Below are positions 25,753 to 36,506 of a stretch of DNA of 64,000 bases, piece by piece. The position numbers and the translations under genes were made by a program. Position 1 is the stretch's first letter; each line of letters opens with the position of its first letter. Source of the DNA: Heliophilum fasciatum (GTDB lineage: Bacteria; Bacillota; Desulfitobacteriia; Heliobacteriales; Heliobacteriaceae); assembly GCF_004341395.1 (NCBI RefSeq), contig NZ_SLXT01000002.1, forward strand, positions 1 to 64,000, in the 5' to 3' direction. The notes beneath the pieces are model-generated. The model was not told the origin of the DNA, did not search any database, and worked only from the letters and a program-made list of their open reading frames with translations.

Positions 25753-26988
25753 TTAACGATATTTACGCAAAAAAGCGGGGATATCCAGCTCTTCACGTAC
25801 AAATTCTTTGGTCTCCGGCATCGTTGGCGGTGCCGATGGCGCAACCGTCTCCATGGTTTGACTTCTTGAACCGGCCGGCGTTGGCAGCGGTTGCTGGCCT
25901 ACCGTAGGTTGCCCGATTGAAGATTGCCCTATGGCAGGTTGTTGACCACCGCTGAATTGCTGTCCTGCCTGCCCTTCGGCTCGCCCCGCCGGTTGCGAAA
26001 CAGCCGGTTGTCCGGCCATCGCATCGCTGTTCTTATATCCGGTAGCTACGATCGTTACGGAGACCTTATCGCCGAGCAGCGGATCGATATTGGCACCAAA
26101 GATGATGTTCGCTTCCGGATCGGCAATCTGCGTAACAATCTCGGCTGCTTCATTGATATCGATCAAAGACAAGGAGGCCCCCATTGTAAAGTGAATCAAT
26201 ACGCCCGTAGCCCCATCCAGTGTCCGTTCCAGCAAGGGGCTGGAGATCGCTTTTTTCACCGCAGCCATGGCGTGATTGGTACCGGAAGCGCTGCCTACGC
26301 CAAGCATCGCAGGCCCTCCGTTATGCATGATCGCGCGCACATCGGCAAAGTCAAGGTTGATCAGGCCAGGTACAGCGATCAAATCGGAAATCCCCTGGAC
26401 CCCTTGCCGTAATACATCATCGGCATATTGAAAGGCTTCGGTCATCGTCGTACGTTTATCGACAATTCCTAATAAGCGATCATTGGGAATGGTAATCAGC
26501 GTATCCACAGCCGACTCCAACTCACGCAAGCCGGCTTGGGCATGACGAGCTCGTGTTCGTCCTTCAAAAGCAAAGGGACAGGTAACAACGCCTACCGTTA
26601 ATATCCCCATTTCCTTCGCGATGCGGGCGATCACCGGCGCTGCTCCCGTTCCTGTTCCTCCACCTAATCCAGCCGTAACAAAAACCATATCGGCACCGGA
26701 TACTACTTCTTTGAGGAGCTCACGGCTTTCTTCCGCTGCCAGTCGTCCGTTTTGTGGATTCGCCCCAGCACCAAGGCCTTTGGTCAAGCGTGTGCCGATT
26801 TGTACCCGTTGTTCTGCTCTGGAGGTGCTCAGCGCCTGGGCGTCGGTGTTGATCGCAATAAAATCTACGCCTTGAACGCCATGGTCAATCATTCGGTTAA
26901 GGGCATTGCCCCCGCCTCCTCCGACACCAAGCACCCGGATGGTAACCATATTCAAGGGGCCATTATCAATTTCAAACAGAGCGACCAC
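25753..26988 (-). CDS. ftsZ: Cell division protein FtsZ
   Basis: This is a 411-residue tubulin-like GTPase that forms the cytokinetic ring. The GTP-binding elements are [32 protein letters not shown] and the T7 loop [14 protein letters not shown] Gln/Gly/Pro-rich linker (about 320-390) leads to the conserved C-terminal peptide [11 protein letters not shown], which binds FtsA/SepF. The start is uncertain: GTG 26988 has AGAGG too close, and a CTG nine bases later would give an N-terminus closer to typical FtsZ. It stands alone, with no ftsA, ftsQ or mur genes beside it, so it is either relocated or a second copy. Confidence 0.93.
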   Translation of the reverse strand: MVALFEIDNGPLNMVTIRVLGVGGGGGNALNRMIDHGVQGVDFIAINTDAQALSTSRAEQRVQIGTRLTKGLGAGANPQNGRLAAEESRELLKEVVSGADMVFVTAGLGGGTGTGAAPVIARIAKEMGILTVGVVTCPFAFEGRTRARHAQAGLRELESAVDTLITIPNDRLLGIVDKRTTMTEAFQYADDVLRQGVQGISDLIAVPGLINLDFADVRAIMHNGGPAMLGVGSASGTNHAMAAVKKAISSPLLERTLDGATGVLIHFTMGASLSLIDINEAAEIVTQIADPEANIIFGANIDPLLGDKVSVTIVATGYKNSDAMAGQPAVSQPAGRAEGQAGQQFSGGQQPAIGQSSIGQPTVGQQPLPTPAGSRSQTMETVAPSAPPTMPETKEFVREELDIPAFLRKYR

Positions 26989-27175
26989 ACCTCTTCTCCG
27001 TACTCGCTATATCAATTTGCTTCTTTAATATCCAAAGCCAGTTTTCACGGAACTTTTATTTCACTGCAAAGATGAATTCAACCTTTTTGTTCTTTTTCCT
27101 GCTACCGTGCAATATTTTTCCTTTTTTAATTTATTCAGCTTCCCTCATACGGTCGGAATTAGGCACCTAACTCCG

Positions 27176-28129
27176 TTAATCCCGTTGCCGGTCAAGAAAA
27201 CAAGCTAAGCCCTTCGCATTTAGTTCCAGATCAAATTCCAGGGTAGCCAACTCCGGCTGCTCCGGCCCGATACCTTGTTGTTGCAGTTGTTCATAAAAGG
27301 CCTGGCGCATAGCCCGGGCAATACTGCTCCAACCTTCCTGACGATCATAATGAACTTGGCCCAGCTGGACATAGGTATCGATCCACTGCAAGTTCTGCTC
27401 AATAATCGCTAAGGCACCTTCATGGCGTCCGTAATGGGTAAAGTAGATCACTTCCGGTTGAAGCGCTGCACATCGGGTCAAAGTGGCTTTCAACGCTGCC
27501 GGATCAAATTGCGTCGGCGATGAGGTAGGGCAATAAAAACGTGCCCCCAATTGGTTCAGAGCAGGGAAAGTTAAACCGATGGTATCACCACTGAAAATCC
27601 CCCGTGATAAATCATCATAAATAGCCACATGATGACGAGCATGGCCGGGCGTGTCTAAGAGCGTTAGGGTTCGTCCGTCCAGGGCCAGCGTCATGCCGTC
27701 TTCCGCTAAGATCACTCGTTCCTGCGGTACCGGAACGATCGGGTCAAAAAGTTGTTCAAAAGAGTCGCCGTAGACTTCGCGGGCACTGGCGATCAGTTTG
27801 GTCGGATCGATCATGTGCCGGGCACCACGAGGATGAACGACCAACTTGGCATTGGGCAATGCTTGCAGCAACCGACCGGCACCACCGGCATGATCAAGGT
27901 GAATATGCGTAACGATCACATATTGCACATCCTGCGGAGCGATGGCCAGTGCCTGTAAAGCCGCCAATGTATTTTCAAAAGCACCGCTCGTTCCGGTTTC
28001 GATCAACGTGGGAACGGCCCCGGTAATCACATAGCCTGATGCACATTCCGGTTGTCCGCCATACATCAAATCATATTGCGCCACACCATGATCCCACTGG
28101 ATCAATCGCGCTTGTTGGTCTGCGCTCAT
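27176..28129 (-). CDS. MBL-fold metallo-hydrolase
   Basis: This is a 317-residue metallo-beta-lactamase-fold hydrolase. The metal motif is THIHLDHAGGAGRL (HxHxDH), with further ligands in VVHPRGARH, DTPGHARHH and FTHYG. The overall organisation (one metal-binding domain followed by a helical C-terminal segment) fits glyoxalase II-like/lactonase-like members; the substrate cannot be told. It follows acs by a terminator on the same strand. Confidence 0.8.
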   Translation of the reverse strand: MSADQQARLIQWDHGVAQYDLMYGGQPECASGYVITGAVPTLIETGTSGAFENTLAALQALAIAPQDVQYVIVTHIHLDHAGGAGRLLQALPNAKLVVHPRGARHMIDPTKLIASAREVYGDSFEQLFDPIVPVPQERVILAEDGMTLALDGRTLTLLDTPGHARHHVAIYDDLSRGIFSGDTIGLTFPALNQLGARFYCPTSSPTQFDPAALKATLTRCAALQPEVIYFTHYGRHEGALAIIEQNLQWIDTYVQLGQVHYDRQEGWSSIARAMRQAFYEQLQQQGIGPEQPELATLEFDLELNAKGLACFLDRQRD

Positions 28130-28202
28130 ATTTCAACGTCCCTTCTCTTCGGCATTTTTTGCCGATATCCTGCAATTCGAATGATCACAACAAAAAAAGA
28201 TA

Positions 28203-28245
28203 AAGAAAACTGCCGGCGCTCATCCGTAAAGAGCCATCCGGCAGT
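28203..28245 (-). terminator. Terminator of acs
   Basis: Stem ACTGCCGG / CCGGCAGT with a 21-base loop, followed by TTTTCTTT on the minus strand, 25 bp after the acs stop codon. Confidence 0.75.
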
Positions 28246-28269
28246 AATCCTACGTATTTTGTAACGTTG

Positions 28270-30159
28270 TTATTCTTCCAGTGTTGTGAGATCGCCAGGA
28301 TCTTGTCCCATCTCACGAGCCTTCAGGAGTCGACGAATGATTTTCCCGGAACGGGTTTTGGGCAGTTTCGTCGCAAATTCCAGTTCGGAGATGATCACGA
28401 TCGGACCCAGTTCCTTCTTCACGTGCTTGATCAATTCTTGCTCCAGTTCCGGCGACGGCTCGAAACCTAACCGCAAGGTGACGAAGGTTTTCAAGACTTC
28501 GCCTTTGACCGGATCGGGCTTGCCGATCGCTGCGGCTTCGGCAACGGCCGGGTGCGAAACGAGGGCACTTTCGACTTCCATCGTACCGATACGGTGACCG
28601 GCAATGTTCAGGACGTCATCCGCGCGACCCAGAACGGCGATGTAGCCTTCTTCGTCCATGACCGCCATGTCACCAGTTGCATAGCTGCCGGGAATGCGAT
28701 CCCAGACTTCGGCATAACGGTAAGGATCGTTGAAGATCGTTTTCATCATGTGCGGCAACGGCTTCCGCAAGACGAGCAACCCGCCTTTGTTGGCTTCCAT
28801 CGGGTTGCCTTCGGCATCAACGACCTCGGCGATAACACCGGGCAACGGACGGCCCACTTTACCGGGTTTAGCCGCCATGATCGGCAACGTACCCAGCGTC
28901 GGTCCGGCAATTTCTGTTTGCCACCAGTTGTCCACCAAGAACCCATCATGGGGCGAGATCAGGTGCTCGTAAGCCCAGCGCCATGCTTCGGGGTTCAAGG
29001 GTTCGCCGGCGCAGATCATGTAACGCAGGCTGGAGATATTGTATTTTTGCGGCCATTCATTGCCGTATTTCATCAGTAAGCGAATCGCCGTCGGGGCGGT
29101 AAACATAACGGAAACATCGTATTTCTCGACGATTTCCCAAGGTTTGCCGGGATCGGGGAAGTCCAGTGCGCCTTCACGGAACACCGTCGTTACGCCGGCA
29201 ACAAGCGGACCGTAGACGATGTAGGAGTGACCGACGATCCAGCCGATATCAGAAGTACACCAGTACACATCATCGGGTTTGAAGTCCATGAAGGCTTTGG
29301 CCATGTAGTAGATACCGACCATATAACCGCCATGAACGTGCACGATACCTTTCGGTTTGGCCGTTGTGCCGGAAGTGTAAAGGATGAACAGCGGATCTTC
29401 CGCATCCATGACTTCGGCCGGGCAATCTTTGCTTCCCCGGGCGATGAAGTCTTGGTAGTCCATTTCTTTGCCGGTCAGTTCTGTATTGGTGACCCGGCGC
29501 CAGACCACGACGTGCTCCACCGAAGCAGCTTCCAGAACAGCTTCATCAACGATGGGCTTTAAGGGCACGGCTTTACCGCGGCGGAAAGTGACATCGGACG
29601 TAAAGACCACTTTGGCTTGCGAATCATCAATCCGCTCACGGAGAGCGCCCGAACCTAAGCCGGCATAGACCACACTGTGGATTGCGCCGATACGGGCGCA
29701 AGCAAGCATGACGATGGCGCCTTCGAGCGTCAGCGGCATATAAACGATGACGCGATCGCCTTTGCCAACACCCAGCGATTTTAGCGCGCTGGCAGCGCGG
29801 CATACTTCACCATGCAGTTGCCCATAGGTGATCTGCCGTTCCGTGCCGTCTTCGCCTAACCAGATAAAGGCAACTTTATTGCGATTGCCGTTGGTCAGGT
29901 GACGATCAAGGGCATTGTATGTAATGTTTACTTGCCCGCCAACAAACCAACGATGATGGGGACACTGCCAGTCTAACGTTTTTTCCCAGGGCTTAAACCA
30001 CGATAATTCCGAGGCTACTTCACCCCAGAAACCATCGGTGTCAGCAACCGAACGAGCGTAGACTTCGTCATAATTTTTCAAGTTTGCTACATCGGTCACG
30101 CGCGCCGGCGGCGGATATGCAGCACTCATTTGAAGTAGATTGTCCAGATTCTGAGTCAA
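28270..30159 (-). CDS. acs: Acetyl-CoA synthetase (AMP-forming)
   Basis: This 629-residue enzyme activates acetate with ATP and CoA via acetyl-AMP. Motifs in order: IWLGEDG, the P-loop-like YTSGTTAKPKGIVH, WCTSDIGWIVGHSY, NWWQTEIAGP, YATGDMAVMDEEGYIAVLGRADDVLNIAGHRIG and the C-terminal PKTRSGKIIRRLL, whose lysine is the acetylation-controlled catalytic residue. The TTG start follows AGGAGGGACAGCA. It is monocistronic, with a terminator downstream. It would let the cell assimilate low acetate concentrations. Confidence 0.95.
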   Translation of the reverse strand: MTQNLDNLLQMSAAYPPPARVTDVANLKNYDEVYARSVADTDGFWGEVASELSWFKPWEKTLDWQCPHHRWFVGGQVNITYNALDRHLTNGNRNKVAFIWLGEDGTERQITYGQLHGEVCRAASALKSLGVGKGDRVIVYMPLTLEGAIVMLACARIGAIHSVVYAGLGSGALRERIDDSQAKVVFTSDVTFRRGKAVPLKPIVDEAVLEAASVEHVVVWRRVTNTELTGKEMDYQDFIARGSKDCPAEVMDAEDPLFILYTSGTTAKPKGIVHVHGGYMVGIYYMAKAFMDFKPDDVYWCTSDIGWIVGHSYIVYGPLVAGVTTVFREGALDFPDPGKPWEIVEKYDVSVMFTAPTAIRLLMKYGNEWPQKYNISSLRYMICAGEPLNPEAWRWAYEHLISPHDGFLVDNWWQTEIAGPTLGTLPIMAAKPGKVGRPLPGVIAEVVDAEGNPMEANKGGLLVLRKPLPHMMKTIFNDPYRYAEVWDRIPGSYATGDMAVMDEEGYIAVLGRADDVLNIAGHRIGTMEVESALVSHPAVAEAAAIGKPDPVKGEVLKTFVTLRLGFEPSPELEQELIKHVKKELGPIVIISELEFATKLPKTRSGKIIRRLLKAREMGQDPGDLTTLEE

Positions 30160-30291
30160 TGCTGTCCCTCCTGTAGTTTATTTTGTTGGCTATCGAAAAT
30201 GATTGTAATGGAAACGGTAATGATTGCGCAAGACAATGGTCGCAAATTTTTTAAATCTCTGGACAAAATGCCTTGTTACCCCATACAATCC

Positions 30292-30858
30292 TTACGATTG
30301 CCGGTAGCCATCGCCGACGACCCGGTTATTCGCAGGATCAATCGCTACCCAGCCCACCTCAGGCAGCCAAAATTCCACCCAAGTGTGGTTACCACCGTAC
30401 CCGCGCAAGGTTGGATCGGTTACCTCACCGCTGATCAAACGTGCCGGGATTTGGCCTGCACGCAAGATAGCGATGAAAAGATGAGCAAAATCCTGGACCG
30501 TTCCTTTTTTCTGCTGCAACATGTCCTCAATCCGTCCCGCCGGGGCGATGACAAAGGCGTAACGTTGGTAGATAAAATCGGCCAAGATGCTGATGGCTTC
30601 CCAGCCCCCTGCAGGTAAAGCAAAACGACGGGCCAACAATTGCACTTCCGGTAAAAAAGGGCAATCTTCGGTCTCGGCCAACCACAGGGACTGCTGCTGC
30701 TGCAATTCCTCCACCGCCACCGGTGACGGTATCGACGCTGCTAAGCGTTCGCTCATACTTTCCTCTAAGGGTACTCCATGGGCTACCGCATGGGATGCGA
30801 TCCGACCTGCAGCCGTAGCCGCCCAGAGATCTCTTGGTTTGGTTTCTATTGACGTCAT
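30292..30858 (-). CDS. Transglutaminase-like protein lacking the catalytic cysteine
   Basis: This is a 188-residue protein with the bacterial transglutaminase/protease-like core: KKGTVQDFAHLFIAILRAGQIPARLISG, then NHTWVEFWLPEVGWVAIDPANN. In active members the first motif reads G-[TV]-C-Q-D-F-A-H; here the Cys position is Val121 (codon GTC), while His158 and Asp174 of the triad remain. The protein therefore looks like a pseudoenzyme, perhaps a binding scaffold. It is cytoplasmic, with no signal peptide. It is divergent from the AAA ATPase gene, with a 291-bp intergenic region that shows no other feature. Confidence 0.72.
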   Translation of the reverse strand: MTSIETKPRDLWAATAAGRIASHAVAHGVPLEESMSERLAASIPSPVAVEELQQQQSLWLAETEDCPFLPEVQLLARRFALPAGGWEAISILADFIYQRYAFVIAPAGRIEDMLQQKKGTVQDFAHLFIAILRAGQIPARLISGEVTDPTLRGYGGNHTWVEFWLPEVGWVAIDPANNRVVGDGYRQS

Positions 30859-31149
30859 TGTGCTTCCTCCTTTTGCTACTGATCAACAAGGGTGGCAAGA
30901 AACCTTCTCTGAGCTACCGCTTGTACGGTATAACCCTATTATAACGGGTTCTCGCACGTGATAAAAGTATAGTTTCAAAAAATTCAAATTAGTCGTTCAA
31001 AACAGTGTTTACCCTTTCTCTACATTCTGTCAAAGCCTGCCACGGTGGGCTGGGGCGTAGTTTCGCTTGACAGCGATACAAGCTCGATCGCACAATTGAA
31101 GCACAACCACCGATGAAGCACAACTCAAAACAAACAAGGAAGAAACACA

Positions 31150-32766
31150 ATGATTAATATGCATATTCAACTTCACCTGCCCTTCTCTTGGTCCCGGCAA
31201 AGCTGGAATACCTGGCGCGTGGCTCGCCGCCACCCCTCTTTTACGCTCACCCGTTTTCTTCAGGGACGGCGTACCGGGCAGTTAACCTTCAGCGGCAGTG
31301 ACACCGATCTGCAAGCGTTATGCCAACTTTGGCCGCTGTTGAGCAAAGGGCCGGAACCGGCGGTCACGGTCAACGGTGAACCGCTTTCCTTTGCCCAGTT
31401 CACCTTAGTGATCGGCTGCCTTCAAGAAGCCCTGCGCGCCGATGATTCCCGGCGTCACTGCAACGGCGGTTACCAGAGCAGCGACGCACCCATTACGGGA
31501 ACGGAACGATTTCGTCCCGGTTGCCGTTACTTGATTGTGGACATGCTCGACGCCGGCACCAATGGACCTCGGTGGTATCACTGCGGCCACGTTGATGGCA
31601 ACGGTGTCTTTCACCTGGATCAAGATGCCCTTTTGACACTGCTTCATGAGCAAGCGGAACAGCGCCACTGCCGCCTTTGTCCTCGCCTGGATTGGGACTA
31701 CATACGAAGCCAGATAAAAAGGCTACCTGCTACCATCGATCCCCGTTACGATCCCACATGGACCTATCGTTTTGCCGGCACGGAAGTGATCGGCATTGAA
31801 CGGGCCAATCCCAACAGCGAAAACCAGCCCATACCGGATTTTTTCGCAACGAAAACCGAAGCTGCGCAGCCCGGTGCTACCCGTCCTGCCCAAGCTCTAC
31901 CGTCGCGCAACGGCTGGGACAGTAGTTTCTCTTTTGAACCGGTCGAGCCAACTCAACCGATCAGCTATCTCGATGTGGGTGGGTTAAAATCCGAAGTTCG
32001 CCTGATGCGCGAAGCCGTGGAACTGCCCTTTCGTTACCCCGATCTGATCCAAACGCTGGGTATCAAACCACCGAAAGGGGTCTTGCTGTACGGCCCTCCC
32101 GGTTGCGGCAAGACGCTGCTCGCGCAGGCTGTTGCCCAAGAAGTAGATGCCCGCTTTTTTTCCGTTAAAGGCCCCGAATTCCTTTCCTCCCTGCACGGTC
32201 AAAGCGAACAGCGCTTGCGCGAACTCTTCACCCAAGCCGAAAAAATGGCGCCGAGCATCATCTTCTTTGATGAGATCGACGCATTTGCTTTTGATCGCAA
32301 CCGCGCAACCTCCTCCTTTGAAGCCACACTCATCGCCCAGTTTCTTTCCCTGATGGACGGTTTCACCCGTCGTTCCCAAGTAGTTGTCATTGCCACGACC
32401 AACCGGCTGGACATCCTTGATCCGGCCTTGCTTCGTCCCGGCCGCTTCGACTACCAGATCCGCGTCACCCTCCCCGATCAAGCCGGCCGTGCACAGATCT
32501 TACAATTGCATACCCGGCAAATGCCTATCGCCGACGATGTCGATCTCGACGCATTGGCCGCCCAAACCGAAGGGTACAGCGGTGCCGATTTGGCGTTGCT
32601 CTGCGCCAAAGCCGGTCTGATCGCCCTCCATGATATCCTCGGTCGTGATATGGACACTTGGCCGGCTACCTTGGATTCGTCCGTTACCGAGCAAATGCAA
32701 ATCGAAGCTGCCCACTGGGCGGAAGCGTTATCGCAAATTCAACCGTCCACACCGGTGGAATCATAG
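31150..32766 (+). CDS. AAA ATPase with a novel N-terminal region
   Basis: This is a 538-residue protein. The C-terminal half is a classical AAA (CDC48/FtsH-like) module: Walker A GPPGCGKT (about 315-322), Walker [11 protein letters not shown] (370-379), sensor-1 VIATTN, arginine-finger segment LRPGRFD (428-434) and the helical lid ending with [15 protein letters not shown]. The N-terminal 260 residues match nothing I recognise; they include Cys/His-rich [10 protein letters not shown] and RHCRLCP, then a low-complexity linker before the conserved [10 protein letters not shown]. No membrane span or protease domain, so it is a substrate-remodelling ATPase of unknown target. A GGAAG site precedes the ATG. 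A CHASE4 sensor kinase gene follows by 69 bp. Confidence 0.8.
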   Translation: MINMHIQLHLPFSWSRQSWNTWRVARRHPSFTLTRFLQGRRTGQLTFSGSDTDLQALCQLWPLLSKGPEPAVTVNGEPLSFAQFTLVIGCLQEALRADDSRRHCNGGYQSSDAPITGTERFRPGCRYLIVDMLDAGTNGPRWYHCGHVDGNGVFHLDQDALLTLLHEQAEQRHCRLCPRLDWDYIRSQIKRLPATIDPRYDPTWTYRFAGTEVIGIERANPNSENQPIPDFFATKTEAAQPGATRPAQALPSRNGWDSSFSFEPVEPTQPISYLDVGGLKSEVRLMREAVELPFRYPDLIQTLGIKPPKGVLLYGPPGCGKTLLAQAVAQEVDARFFSVKGPEFLSSLHGQSEQRLRELFTQAEKMAPSIIFFDEIDAFAFDRNRATSSFEATLIAQFLSLMDGFTRRSQVVVIATTNRLDILDPALLRPGRFDYQIRVTLPDQAGRAQILQLHTRQMPIADDVDLDALAAQTEGYSGADLALLCAKAGLIALHDILGRDMDTWPATLDSSVTEQMQIEAAHWAEALSQIQPSTPVES

Positions 32767-32835
32767 TGTAATAGAGGTGATGCTCAGAAATCATTGACAC
32801 GCTTTTATATTTATCCGGCAAAAGGGGGGCCTTGT

Positions 32836-34659
32836 ATGCCAAACCTCCGTTTTACTCCTGACACCATACGCACCACCGTACGGGTAGCACTGCTTTCGGT
32901 AGGATTGCTACCGTTGCTGATCTACTTGCTGATCACCAATTCCTCACTATCAAGCAACTTAACCAAGTTAGAGCATAAAGATGCCCTCAATGACATTAGC
33001 AATGTCCTGGTGTTGTTAAATAGCGAAGTCGACAGTTTGATGAAAACGGCCAAAGATAACACCACCTGGGATGAAGCGTATACAAAAGTCCGTGACCATG
33101 ATGTCCGATGGCTGCACGAAAACTTTGCCGAGTGGACACCGGAGAACTTCGATCTCGACCTGGTACTGGTCACCGATCAAAAGACCAATATTCTCGCCAG
33201 TTACGGTGAAGCCACCGCTTCAGGCGTGGCCTTACTTCGCCATCCGGCAGTTCAGCAGTTGCTGCAGTCCTTTGGGCCCACACAAATGCGAGGCTACATT
33301 CTCTTCGAAGACGAACCGTACCTCGTGGCCATTTTACCGTTTTTAACCTCGGAATCAACGGGCCCACCGCAGGGCTTGCTCCTGCTTGGTAAAAAAATTG
33401 ACTCCGCTTTTCTTGAGAATATTTCGTCCTCTCTCGGCGTTCCTTTGGCGATCACCTATGACCTGCCCCAAGGGCGCCAACACATCATTTCGAACCCGGA
33501 ACTGACTACGCCAAACTTACCGGCCTGGATCAAGGAAAACCAAATTACCGAAAGCCCTGATGCCTTATGGGCCACCACGGGCCTGTTGGACATATTTTAC
33601 CAACCGTTCGGTTCCCTCTCCATTGGTAAATCCCGTACCTTATACAGTTCTACCCTGCAGGTCATCCGCACCAATGCCTTTATCACCTTTTTGGTTTCAT
33701 TGTTGATCATCCTCGGGCTAAGTTGGTTCTTAGAACGAACCATCGTGAATCCCATCTACCGGTTGGCGAACAAAATTCAAGACCATAGTTCCAACGGCCC
33801 CCTGGAGCAGATTGAACAAACCGCTCCGCAAGAGCTTACAACGGTCATCAATGCTTTCAACCAGATGGCCCGGCAAATTCGCATACAGATGGAGCAACAA
33901 CAAGCAACTGAAAAAGAACTGCTTAACGCCAAAGAACTAGCCGAATCGGCGAATATGGTGAAAAGTGAGTTTTTATCGATCATGAGTCATGAACTCCGGA
34001 CGCCACTAAATGCCATCACAGGCATGTCCGAATTACTGGAAGAGACTGAGCTTACGGAAGAACAAGCAGAATTTTTGCAGATCATCCAAGGTTCTACCCA
34101 AAAACTGACCATGTTGATCACCGACATTCTGACCTACTCCCAACTTGACAGCGGCACTTTTTGTTTATGTCATATTCCCTTTCAACCCGGTCCGTTAGTT
34201 CAGCAAGTTGCAGGACCTTTTATCGCCCAAGCCAAGGAGAAAAACACCGAAATCCATCTCGATATGGATCCCCAAAGTAACTTGCTAATTATGGGTGATC
34301 CGCTGCAGCTTGAGCAAATTCTCCTTCACCTGCTCGACAACGCTGTCAAATTTACCACCCATGGTCATATTTATATCAAAGTGCAAAGCGTAAATGTAAC
34401 CGATAAATCCGTTGAACTGCGCTTCTCTGTCACCGATACCGGTGTGGGCATCGAAGCCACCACCTTGGAGCGCATCTTTACACCGTTTATGCAAGGTGAC
34501 AGTTCCTCAACCCGCCACTACGGCGGTATTGGCATGGGCTTAACCTTGGCCGGTCGTATTGCCAATCTCATGAGCAGCAAGATCGAAGTAGAAAGTGCAC
34601 TGGGCCAAGGATCCTCCTTTGCTTTTACCGTCACGTTCCCACGCGCCGAAATGGAATAA
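32836..34659 (+). CDS. CHASE4-type sensor histidine kinase
   Basis: This is a 607-residue membrane kinase; start ATG 32836 has AAAGGGGGG at good spacing, rather than an upstream TTG. Two membrane segments (about 14-34 and 275-297) flank an extracytoplasmic sensor region of about 240 residues with a CHASE4 look ([32 protein letters not shown]). HAMP follows, then HisKA with the phosphoacceptor in [19 protein letters not shown], and the HATPase domain ([30 protein letters not shown]). No response regulator gene is adjacent, so it is an orphan kinase. A terminator follows. Confidence 0.88.
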   Translation: MPNLRFTPDTIRTTVRVALLSVGLLPLLIYLLITNSSLSSNLTKLEHKDALNDISNVLVLLNSEVDSLMKTAKDNTTWDEAYTKVRDHDVRWLHENFAEWTPENFDLDLVLVTDQKTNILASYGEATASGVALLRHPAVQQLLQSFGPTQMRGYILFEDEPYLVAILPFLTSESTGPPQGLLLLGKKIDSAFLENISSSLGVPLAITYDLPQGRQHIISNPELTTPNLPAWIKENQITESPDALWATTGLLDIFYQPFGSLSIGKSRTLYSSTLQVIRTNAFITFLVSLLIILGLSWFLERTIVNPIYRLANKIQDHSSNGPLEQIEQTAPQELTTVINAFNQMARQIRIQMEQQQATEKELLNAKELAESANMVKSEFLSIMSHELRTPLNAITGMSELLEETELTEEQAEFLQIIQGSTQKLTMLITDILTYSQLDSGTFCLCHIPFQPGPLVQQVAGPFIAQAKEKNTEIHLDMDPQSNLLIMGDPLQLEQILLHLLDNAVKFTTHGHIYIKVQSVNVTDKSVELRFSVTDTGVGIEATTLERIFTPFMQGDSSSTRHYGGIGMGLTLAGRIANLMSSKIEVESALGQGSSFAFTVTFPRAEME

Positions 34660-34702
34660 AAGACAAGTCCCCTCACACCTGCTGTGAAGGGACTTGTTTT
34701 TT
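34658..34702. terminator. Bidirectional terminator between the sensor kinase and lactate permease
   Basis: Arms ACAAGTCCC and GGGACTTGT plus an inner TCACA / TGTGA pairing; TTTTTTT follows on the plus strand and a shorter T-rich stretch on the minus strand. Confidence 0.8.
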
Positions 34703-34722
34703 TGCGGCCGCTTACGCGTTAA

Positions 34723-36291
34723 TTATATGTAGATAAAAATCATTGCCATCACCGCTGTGATCGTCGTCAACAACAGGGAAATGGCAAAAGCCGTCTTGAT
34801 CACTTGACTTTCAATCCCCAGCGCATCAATCGTCGCTGCTGCATTCTGCAACTTAGCCGGCGAAATCACGCTGGCTAAGCCACCGCCAATCGCCGTAGCT
34901 GCCGTAACTAACAAAGCATCGACATGGAGCATTTCTGACGTCAGCAAATGATACTTCGTAAACATGGCAATTGTCGACGCTTCGGAGCCACTGACAAAAC
35001 CGCCGAAAAGCCCCAGAAAAGCACTGACAAAAGGATAAAAGCTACCAAAGAATGAAGAAGAAGCATTCGCCAATACCCAGATCATATTGGAACTGGGTTC
35101 AACCAGCTTCCAGGCACCGCCGACATTCTGCATCCCCGAGTTGTTGATCACAAAGGCAATGGCAAAGAAGATGGCTGCCGCCAGTGTCGGCCGTGGTGCC
35201 CGCCGTCCCCATTTGGTCAGCGTCTCGCGCCAAGCCTTTCCTGACGGCCGCAAAATTAATACGGACAGCAAGGTGCTGATCACGACCCAGGTATAGGCGT
35301 TCCAGAGCAACCGCGTTTTGATCGGCTGATTAGGGATCACCGTGACCGGCATGGCCATGGCCTTAAACAAAAAGTCATAGATCGGCCCGTAAAAATTCGT
35401 CACCATCAACAAGAATACCAAGATCAGCCATGGTGACAGCGCTTTGCCCAGCGACATGTTTCTCTCGACAGCACGGTCTTCATCGGTCAGCAAGTTGGGA
35501 TCTAAGATCGGTTTCCCCAGCAGTTTCAGATAAAGCAGCATCATCAAAATCGTCGCGGTTCCGGCAATGACACCCGTTAACACCACGCCGGCATTTAGCG
35601 CCGGGATCCAAGCGATTGCCAGCGCCATGCCGCCGTTGGTCACACCAGCGAGCACACAAGGAATAAAACCTTCCTTGACCAGCTTCCAGCGCCCCACAAT
35701 CCAAAGCATCCCAAAGCCGATCATTGTCGAAATGACCGGCAAGAACTTCGCAAAGACTTGTGCCGATTGCACCAGGGGCGTCCCCGTCAAGTCGGCATAG
35801 ACCACCAGCGGCGCACCGAGCAGGGCAAAGGTACATAAAGCATCAAAACCGATGGCCGGCAAAGCGACGGCCACAAAAGCCGAGTATCCCAACGCCAACA
35901 AGATCGGCGGTAAAATCGAAACCGGTGTGGCCCCGATCGAAACCAGCAGTGTCCCGGCACCGACATTGAGTAGCATGATCTGCACCGCTCGATCCGTTGG
36001 TGCTAACATTTTGACAAAAACCACAATTCGGCGCAGTGCCCCTGTTGCTTCCATAAAGGAAATTTGGAAAATGGACGCGGCCACCATCAGGGAAACAGGA
36101 AACGAAGCAATCGTCCCGGCGAGACTGGCCCGAAGCCCAACTTCCAGGGACGTATGAAAGAAAACTCCCGCTACCAACAGTGTCACCAACCATCCTACAA
36201 CACCGCTCACATCGGCTGCCCAGTGTCGCCAGGTCATCAGCAACACAATCACGACAATGGGCAATAAGGTCAACAACAACGATCCTACCAT
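34723..36291 (-). CDS. lctP: L-lactate permease
   Basis: This 522-residue transporter takes up lactate (or glycolate) by proton symport. Start ATG 36291 is chosen because AGGAG lies ten bases upstream. The sequence is almost entirely hydrophobic, with about 12-14 membrane segments. Family marks are NVGAGTLLVSIGATPVSILPP, FINNSGMQNVGG-like AFVINNSGMQ, and GGFVSGSEASTIAMF followed by ISPAKLQNAAATIDALG near the C-terminus. It is divergent from the HTH/Fe-S protein gene, which may control it. No lactate dehydrogenase gene is adjacent. Confidence 0.86.
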   Translation of the reverse strand: MVGSLLLTLLPIVVIVLLMTWRHWAADVSGVVGWLVTLLVAGVFFHTSLEVGLRASLAGTIASFPVSLMVAASIFQISFMEATGALRRIVVFVKMLAPTDRAVQIMLLNVGAGTLLVSIGATPVSILPPILLALGYSAFVAVALPAIGFDALCTFALLGAPLVVYADLTGTPLVQSAQVFAKFLPVISTMIGFGMLWIVGRWKLVKEGFIPCVLAGVTNGGMALAIAWIPALNAGVVLTGVIAGTATILMMLLYLKLLGKPILDPNLLTDEDRAVERNMSLGKALSPWLILVFLLMVTNFYGPIYDFLFKAMAMPVTVIPNQPIKTRLLWNAYTWVVISTLLSVLILRPSGKAWRETLTKWGRRAPRPTLAAAIFFAIAFVINNSGMQNVGGAWKLVEPSSNMIWVLANASSSFFGSFYPFVSAFLGLFGGFVSGSEASTIAMFTKYHLLTSEMLHVDALLVTAATAIGGGLASVISPAKLQNAAATIDALGIESQVIKTAFAISLLLTTITAVMAMIFIYI

Positions 36292-36456
36292 AACTACCGT
36301 TCTCCTACCTTTCCTCACCTTACCCTTACGCGTATCTTGCGCTCCGGTATCTTTCGCATCATACACCTGTCATCGAAAAGGATCAATATTCTTTTATATA
36401 ACTTCTTGGTCATACCAGCAAATCTCACGCCGAGACAAATGATTCTTCGCAGTAAT

Positions 36457-36476
36457 TGTGATACACTTGCATCACA
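36457..36476 (+). promoter_or_regulatory. Extended -10 promoter overlapped by an inverted repeat
   Basis: TGTGAT and ATCACA (36457-36462, 36471-36476) form an inverted repeat with an 8-base centre; inside it is TGATACACT, an extended -10 element. It is 31 bp upstream of the HTH/Fe-S gene, so a repressor bound here would block RNA polymerase. Confidence 0.4.
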
Positions 36477-36506
36477 TGGACGCAACCATAGTAAGGAGTG
36501 AACCCT

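Noticed and set aside
30199-30230. Catabolite-response (cre) site upstream of acs
   Set aside because: TGGAAACGGTAATG matches only about 10 of 14 consensus positions and misses the terminal CA, too weak to list.
31984-32481. Minus-strand open frame across the AAA ATPase
   Set aside because: The plus-strand frame encodes all AAA motifs; the reverse frame has no domain, no ribosome-binding site and follows codon symmetry.
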